Of a DNA stretch of 7,412 nt, positions 4,717 to 7,412 are shown one piece after another. Under the pieces are notes generated by a model. The model was not told the DNA's origin. It saw only the letters and a list, made by a program, of their open reading frames with translations, and did no database searches. The translations under genes and the position numbers were made by a program. The DNA comes from Methanobacteriota archaeon (lineage in GTDB: Archaea; Thermoplasmatota; Poseidoniia; Poseidoniales; Poseidoniaceae), in the NCBI GenBank assembly GCA_002726845.1, contig PBSP01000059.1, forward strand, positions 1 through 7,412, written 5' to 3'. Every line of letters starts with the position of its first letter. The stretch's first letter is position 1.

Positions 4717-5709
4717 ATGGGTGATTTGGATTTTAATAAATTTCGTAGCGGTAGTGAATTATTGAAGCGAGGTTTTGCAAGAATGCAGCAAGGCGGCGTG
4801 ATAATGGATGTTGTTAACCCGGAACAAGCCGCCGTTGCTGAAGATGCCGGTGCTGTTGCGGTCATGGCTCTGGAGAGAGTCCCTGCCGACATCAGAAAAC
4901 AAGGCGGCGTTGCGCGCATGAGTCATCCGGACATGATTCAGGGGATTCTAGACTGCACATCTATTCCAGTCATGGCCAAATCAAGGATTGGCCACGAAGG
5001 TGAATCCCGAGTTCTCGAGTCTATGGGTGTTGATATGATTGATGAATCCGAGGTTTTAACCCCAGCAGACCCATACTTTCACATCAATAAAAAGGATTTT
5101 GAAATACCATTTGTTTGTGGAGCAACCGAACTTTCAGAAGCAGTGCGTCGAATATACGAAGGTGCAGCCATGATTAGAACCAAAGGTGAGGCTGGCACAG
5201 GCAATGTAGTTGCAGCCGTCACACATGCGAGAATAATCGACCAAGAAATTAAACAACTAAAAAATCTTGATGAAGACAAGTTATCCATTGCTGCGGATTC
5301 AATAATATCCAGATACAGTGTGCTAGCAGAGCAATCATCGCTACCCGGAACTCACGATGTTACGCCGTTTGGCCCAATAGATGATACAATGCATTCTGAG
5401 GTTGTCGAAATTCTAAAAGAGGTAAAATCGATACAAAGACTCCCAGTAGTGACATTCTCTGCCGGAGGTATTGCTACACCAGCTGACGCCTCACTAATGA
5501 TGAGGATGGGAATGGATGGAGTGTTTGTCGGTTCTGGCATATTCAAGTCAGATGACCCAAAAACTATGGCAGATGCCATAGTTCTCGCTACAGCGCATTA
5601 CGACGACGGAGCCAAGGTGGCTGAAGCAATGGCCATGACGCAAGGCGACCCCATGAAAGGGGATGAGTTGGAAACGCTCGAAGTCCGATTGGACCAACGG
5701 GGATGGTGA
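4717..5709 (+). CDS. pdxS: Pyridoxal 5'-phosphate synthase lyase subunit PdxS
   Basis: Makes PLP from ribose-5-phosphate, glyceraldehyde-3-phosphate and ammonia in the DXP-independent pathway; the ammonia normally comes from the glutaminase PdxT in a dodecameric complex. The 330-residue protein is a (beta/alpha)8 barrel of normal length for archaeal PdxS. Visible active-site features are Asp31 in IMDVVNPEQA, Lys88 in MAKSRIGH (Schiff-base lysine, Lys81 in B. subtilis), Lys156 in RTKGEAGTGN (second catalytic lysine, Lys149) and the phosphate-binding FSAGGIATPADA and GVFVGSGIF segments. ALERVPADIRKQGGVARM and the SEVLTPADPY block are also intact. The ATG at 4717 has AGGAG at 8 nt. No pdxT lies in this window, so PdxT must be encoded elsewhere or free ammonia is used. 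The gene ends 3 nt before the stop of the converging 80-residue gene. Confidence 0.96.
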   Translation: MGDLDFNKFRSGSELLKRGFARMQQGGVIMDVVNPEQAAVAEDAGAVAVMALERVPADIRKQGGVARMSHPDMIQGILDCTSIPVMAKSRIGHEGESRVLESMGVDMIDESEVLTPADPYFHINKKDFEIPFVCGATELSEAVRRIYEGAAMIRTKGEAGTGNVVAAVTHARIIDQEIKQLKNLDEDKLSIAADSIISRYSVLAEQSSLPGTHDVTPFGPIDDTMHSEVVEILKEVKSIQRLPVVTFSAGGIATPADASLMMRMGMDGVFVGSGIFKSDDPKTMADAIVLATAHYDDGAKVAEAMAMTQGDPMKGDELETLEVRLDQRGW

Positions 5710-5712
5710 GGT

Positions 5713-5955
5713 CTACTCCAGAGGTGTCTCAACTCCTGATTCACCAAGGGTCCACTTTAGAGTTTTGACGACACCCTGTAATGCCTTATGATTTCTCGCA
5801 GCTTCCTTCATGCCCTCCAGGTCTCCGTTCCTACGACACTGGTCATACCAATTCTTCCACTGCACTAGGCGATCCTCAGCATTTTCTAGCATTGATTCTA
5901 TTTCGGCCCAAGTTCTACTGTAAGACCTGACAGGTTTATTGGTTTCATCAGTCAT
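5713..5955 (-). CDS. Conserved-looking small hypothetical protein, Trp-rich, helical
   Basis: Not recognised. The 80-residue product is soluble with no signal or membrane segment. It has a short polar N-terminus, a helix at about 14-42 (SRTWAEIESMLENAEDRLVQ, then WKNWYDQCRR), a turn at NGD, and a second helix at about 45-70. This suggests a two-helix hairpin. Four tryptophans (16, 33, 36, 68) are unusually many for a protein of this size and point to a packed core or a binding face rather than a spurious frame. It follows the nucleotidyltransferase gene by 26 nt and is probably the last gene of that series; a TTATAT element at 5978-5973 might also drive it. There is no SD before ATG 5955, so the start could be leaderless. 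Its stop lies 3 nt from the pdxS stop. Existence is likely; function is unknown. Confidence 0.65.
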   Translation of the reverse strand: MTDETNKPVRSYSRTWAEIESMLENAEDRLVQWKNWYDQCRRNGDLEGMKEAARNHKALQGVVKTLKWTLGESGVETPLE

Positions 5956-5981
5956 TGCAACAAATTGGCCAGATATAAGTT

Positions 5982-7061
5982 CTATTTATCCTGTATGATT
6001 CTATGGCCGTTGGAAACTTTTTCTTCAGTCAAAATTGAACCGGCTGGAATCTTAACATTGTCTCCAATCACGCAATTAATGAGGCTACAGTCATCTCCGA
6101 TGCTAGAATTTTGACCGACAATTGACGAGATTATGCTACACCGGTCTCCTACTTTGGAGGCTTTCATCAACAAGCTTTCTATGCACTCTGTGTTTTTACC
6201 CAAGAAAGCATTCTCACATAAAACAGAATCAACAACTGGGGATTCTGAATGTGATGATTGCAAAAGATAACCACCATCCTTGGTCAACTCCCCAATCGGT
6301 AATTTGAATGGTAACTCTGCTGAATTATGCACAAGGTAATTCTGCGCTTTAATCAACTCACCCGGTGTCCCGACATCAAACCACACTCCATTCAATTTAA
6401 CTCCATACATAGTATATCCTTCTTGTAGCAAGTGCGGAAATAATTCCTTGCTGAAATCAAATTTCTTCCCATGTGGAATATGGTTTATCACTTCTGGCTC
6501 AATAACATACAATCCAGCGTTGATAACATTACTAAATGCATCAGTTGGTGATGGCTTTTCCAGAAATTTTGTAATATAGCCCTCGCTTAGTTTACCGTTG
6601 ACGATGCCACCCTTAGTTTCGGACAACCCGACAATCCCATACTCTGTTGGGTTATCTACTTCCCACAGAGCCATTGTTACCGCAGCATTACTATCCCTAT
6701 GTGCTTTCAATACCATAGCCAAATCCGAGGATAAGATTGAATCACCAGAAGCAACAACAAAAGTTTTTTTCAACTTATCCTCGAGTAATTTTACGCTGCC
6801 AGCGGTGCCCATTGGGTTGGCCTCCTGGTTAACAGAGCATACGACATCAGAGTTTATGTTCCACGAATAAACTAACTCAGCTAAGCTGTCACCTTGATAA
6901 CCGGTTGTGACAATTAATTCATCGATTGACAACTTAGTCAGTGCATCTTTAACATAGTTGATGACAGGTATTCCAAGGACATCAACTAACGGTTTCGGTC
7001 TATATTCGGTAAGTGGAAATAGTCTACTACCTTTCCCGCCCGCCATAATTATGCCAAGCAC
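5982..7061 (-). CDS. Sugar-phosphate nucleotidyltransferase with C-terminal left-handed beta-helix (COG1208 type)
   Basis: Transfers an NMP from an NTP onto a sugar-1-phosphate, giving an activated sugar for glycan or lipid glycosylation. Residues 1-245 are the Rossmann-like NTP-transferase domain: AGGKGSRLFPLTEYRPKPL (7-25, nucleotide and phosphate binding), GTAGS (85-89), ASGDSILSSD (104-113, with the metal-binding Asp107), EYGIV (140-144), FLEKP (166-170), NAGLYV (181-186) and VWFDVGTP (226-233). Residues about 275-350 carry hexapeptide-like repeats (SIVGQNSSIGDDCSLINCVI and neighbours), a left-handed beta-helix that usually serves oligomerisation. The sugar and nucleotide cannot be read from sequence; a mannose-1-phosphate guanylyltransferase or glucose-1-phosphate nucleotidyltransferase is likely. 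The start is GTG 7061, behind GGTGA at 7070-7066, 9 nt after the coiled-coil gene's stop, so these two genes are cotranscribed. Confidence 0.9.
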   Translation of the reverse strand: MLGIIMAGGKGSRLFPLTEYRPKPLVDVLGIPVINYVKDALTKLSIDELIVTTGYQGDSLAELVYSWNINSDVVCSVNQEANPMGTAGSVKLLEDKLKKTFVVASGDSILSSDLAMVLKAHRDSNAAVTMALWEVDNPTEYGIVGLSETKGGIVNGKLSEGYITKFLEKPSPTDAFSNVINAGLYVIEPEVINHIPHGKKFDFSKELFPHLLQEGYTMYGVKLNGVWFDVGTPGELIKAQNYLVHNSAELPFKLPIGELTKDGGYLLQSSHSESPVVDSVLCENAFLGKNTECIESLLMKASKVGDRCSIISSIVGQNSSIGDDCSLINCVIGDNVKIPAGSILTEEKVSNGHRIIQDK

Positions 7062-7065
7062 CGAC

Positions 7066-7070
7066 TCACC
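7066..7070 (-). promoter_or_regulatory. Ribosome binding site of the nucleotidyltransferase gene
   Basis: GGTGA on the minus strand lies 4 nt before GTG 7061, in the short gap after the coiled-coil gene's stop. The GTG is further supported by the LGIIMAGG motif, which begins at once. Confidence 0.5.
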
Positions 7071-7412
7071 CTATCTTCGTCTGGCAGAGTTGACATCTAT
7101 CCTTCGCATGTTCTTTTTCTTGTTAGATTTGCGAGATTTGTTTTTGGTTGCAAAATCTTCTTGGCTTATTCCACCGAAAGTTATACTCCCATTGGACAAC
7201 AATGATTGAGCAAGATTTTCTGCTACTTTCTCTGATTGAGCGCCGGTTTGCATTTCCTTAGCAACAGCCGCATTGTGATCTGTTAACCATGATTTTCTTT
7301 CCTCACGAACAGATTTTAACTCATCTCTCGCCTTGTTGACATCAACCATCAACTCCTCAATTTTAGCGTGAACTTCATTCGCCTTTTCTTTTAGTTCGAC
7401 GAATTCTGTATG
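7071..7412 (-). CDS. C-terminal part of an archaeal coiled-coil protein (COG1340-like), start outside the window
   Basis: The reading frame stays open to the window edge, so about 113 C-terminal residues are seen and the N-terminus is missing; in-frame TTG/ATG codons near 7350 are internal, not the start. The visible part begins HTEFVELKEKANEVHAKIEE and continues as a long, highly charged helix with coiled-coil character to about SWLTDHNAAVAKEM. A Gly-containing segment (NGSITFGGISQEDF) follows, then a very basic tail rich in Lys/Arg (KSRKSNKKK and RR at the end). The pattern of E-F-V-E-L/H-x-K-I heptads and the shape of the tail resemble the large archaeal coiled-coil family COG1340. Function of that family is unsettled, and the basic tail hints at nucleic acid or ribosome binding. 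It lies 9 nt before the nucleotidyltransferase start on the same strand. Confidence 0.7.
   Translation of the reverse strand, partial: HTEFVELKEKANEVHAKIEELMVDVNKARDELKSVREERKSWLTDHNAAVAKEMQTGAQSEKVAENLAQSLLSNGSITFGGISQEDFATKNKSRKSNKKKNMRRIDVNSARRR

Noticed and set aside
4563..5579. Three minus-strand open frames opposite the ferredoxin and pdxS genes
   Set aside because: Both genes are complete with all catalytic residues on the plus strand. The antisense products have no recognisable domain and no start signals.
6122..7209. Plus-strand open frames opposite the nucleotidyltransferase and coiled-coil genes
   Set aside because: They are shadows of clear minus-strand coding sequence, with no motifs or ribosome binding sites.

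Overview
The window reads as a gene-dense piece of an archaeal chromosome, most likely a marine euryarchaeon of the Thermoplasmatota such as Marine Group II (Poseidoniales). The archaeal assignment rests on ribosomal protein eS1 (S3Ae), a COG1325/PF01877-type RNA-binding protein and a COG1340-like coiled-coil protein. It is also supported by TATA-like promoters and by Shine-Dalgarno sites that read into the GGTGATC part of the anti-SD. The narrower lineage is inference from gene content and from the bacterial-looking thyA/folA pair. I see no tRNA, rRNA, CRISPR array, insertion sequence or phage gene. Intergenic space is very small, and no gene-free stretch exceeds 300 bases.

Layout. At 1-244 lies a short unrecognised gene or gene end on the plus strand. 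It is followed by thyA (thymidylate synthase) and folA (dihydrofolate reductase) on the plus strand, a bacterial-type dTMP/folate pair. Converging on folA is a minus-strand series read from 3780 down to 1581: eS1 with a C-terminal acidic linker and SAP domain, a purine/methylthionucleoside phosphorylase, and a small MazG-type NTP pyrophosphohydrolase. The 143-bp divergent region at 3781-3923 holds the eS1 promoter and several inverted repeats. It separates that series from a plus-strand series: the COG1325 RNA-binding protein, then a 7Fe ferredoxin and pdxS (PLP synthase), with ferredoxin and pdxS only 11 nt apart. Converging on pdxS is a third, minus-strand series read from the right edge: the end of a coiled-coil protein, a sugar-nucleotidyltransferase with a left-handed beta-helix tail, and an 80-residue orphan protein.

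How they fit together. The left half is nucleotide-oriented: ThyA makes dTMP and dihydrofolate, FolA recycles the dihydrofolate, the MazG-like enzyme probably cleans up non-canonical (d)NTPs, and the phosphorylase salvages purine/5'-methylthio nucleosides. The middle is translation and RNA metabolism (eS1, COG1325), and the right is cofactor (PLP) and sugar-nucleotide synthesis.

Most of the window is ordinary core genome and I do not see an undescribed multi-gene system. The points most worth a second look are the eS1-SAP fusion, the specificity residues of the phosphorylase (Asn/Ala where MTA phosphorylases carry Asp/Asp), the structured eS1 leader, the ferredoxin-pdxS pairing and the Trp-rich 80-residue orphan.
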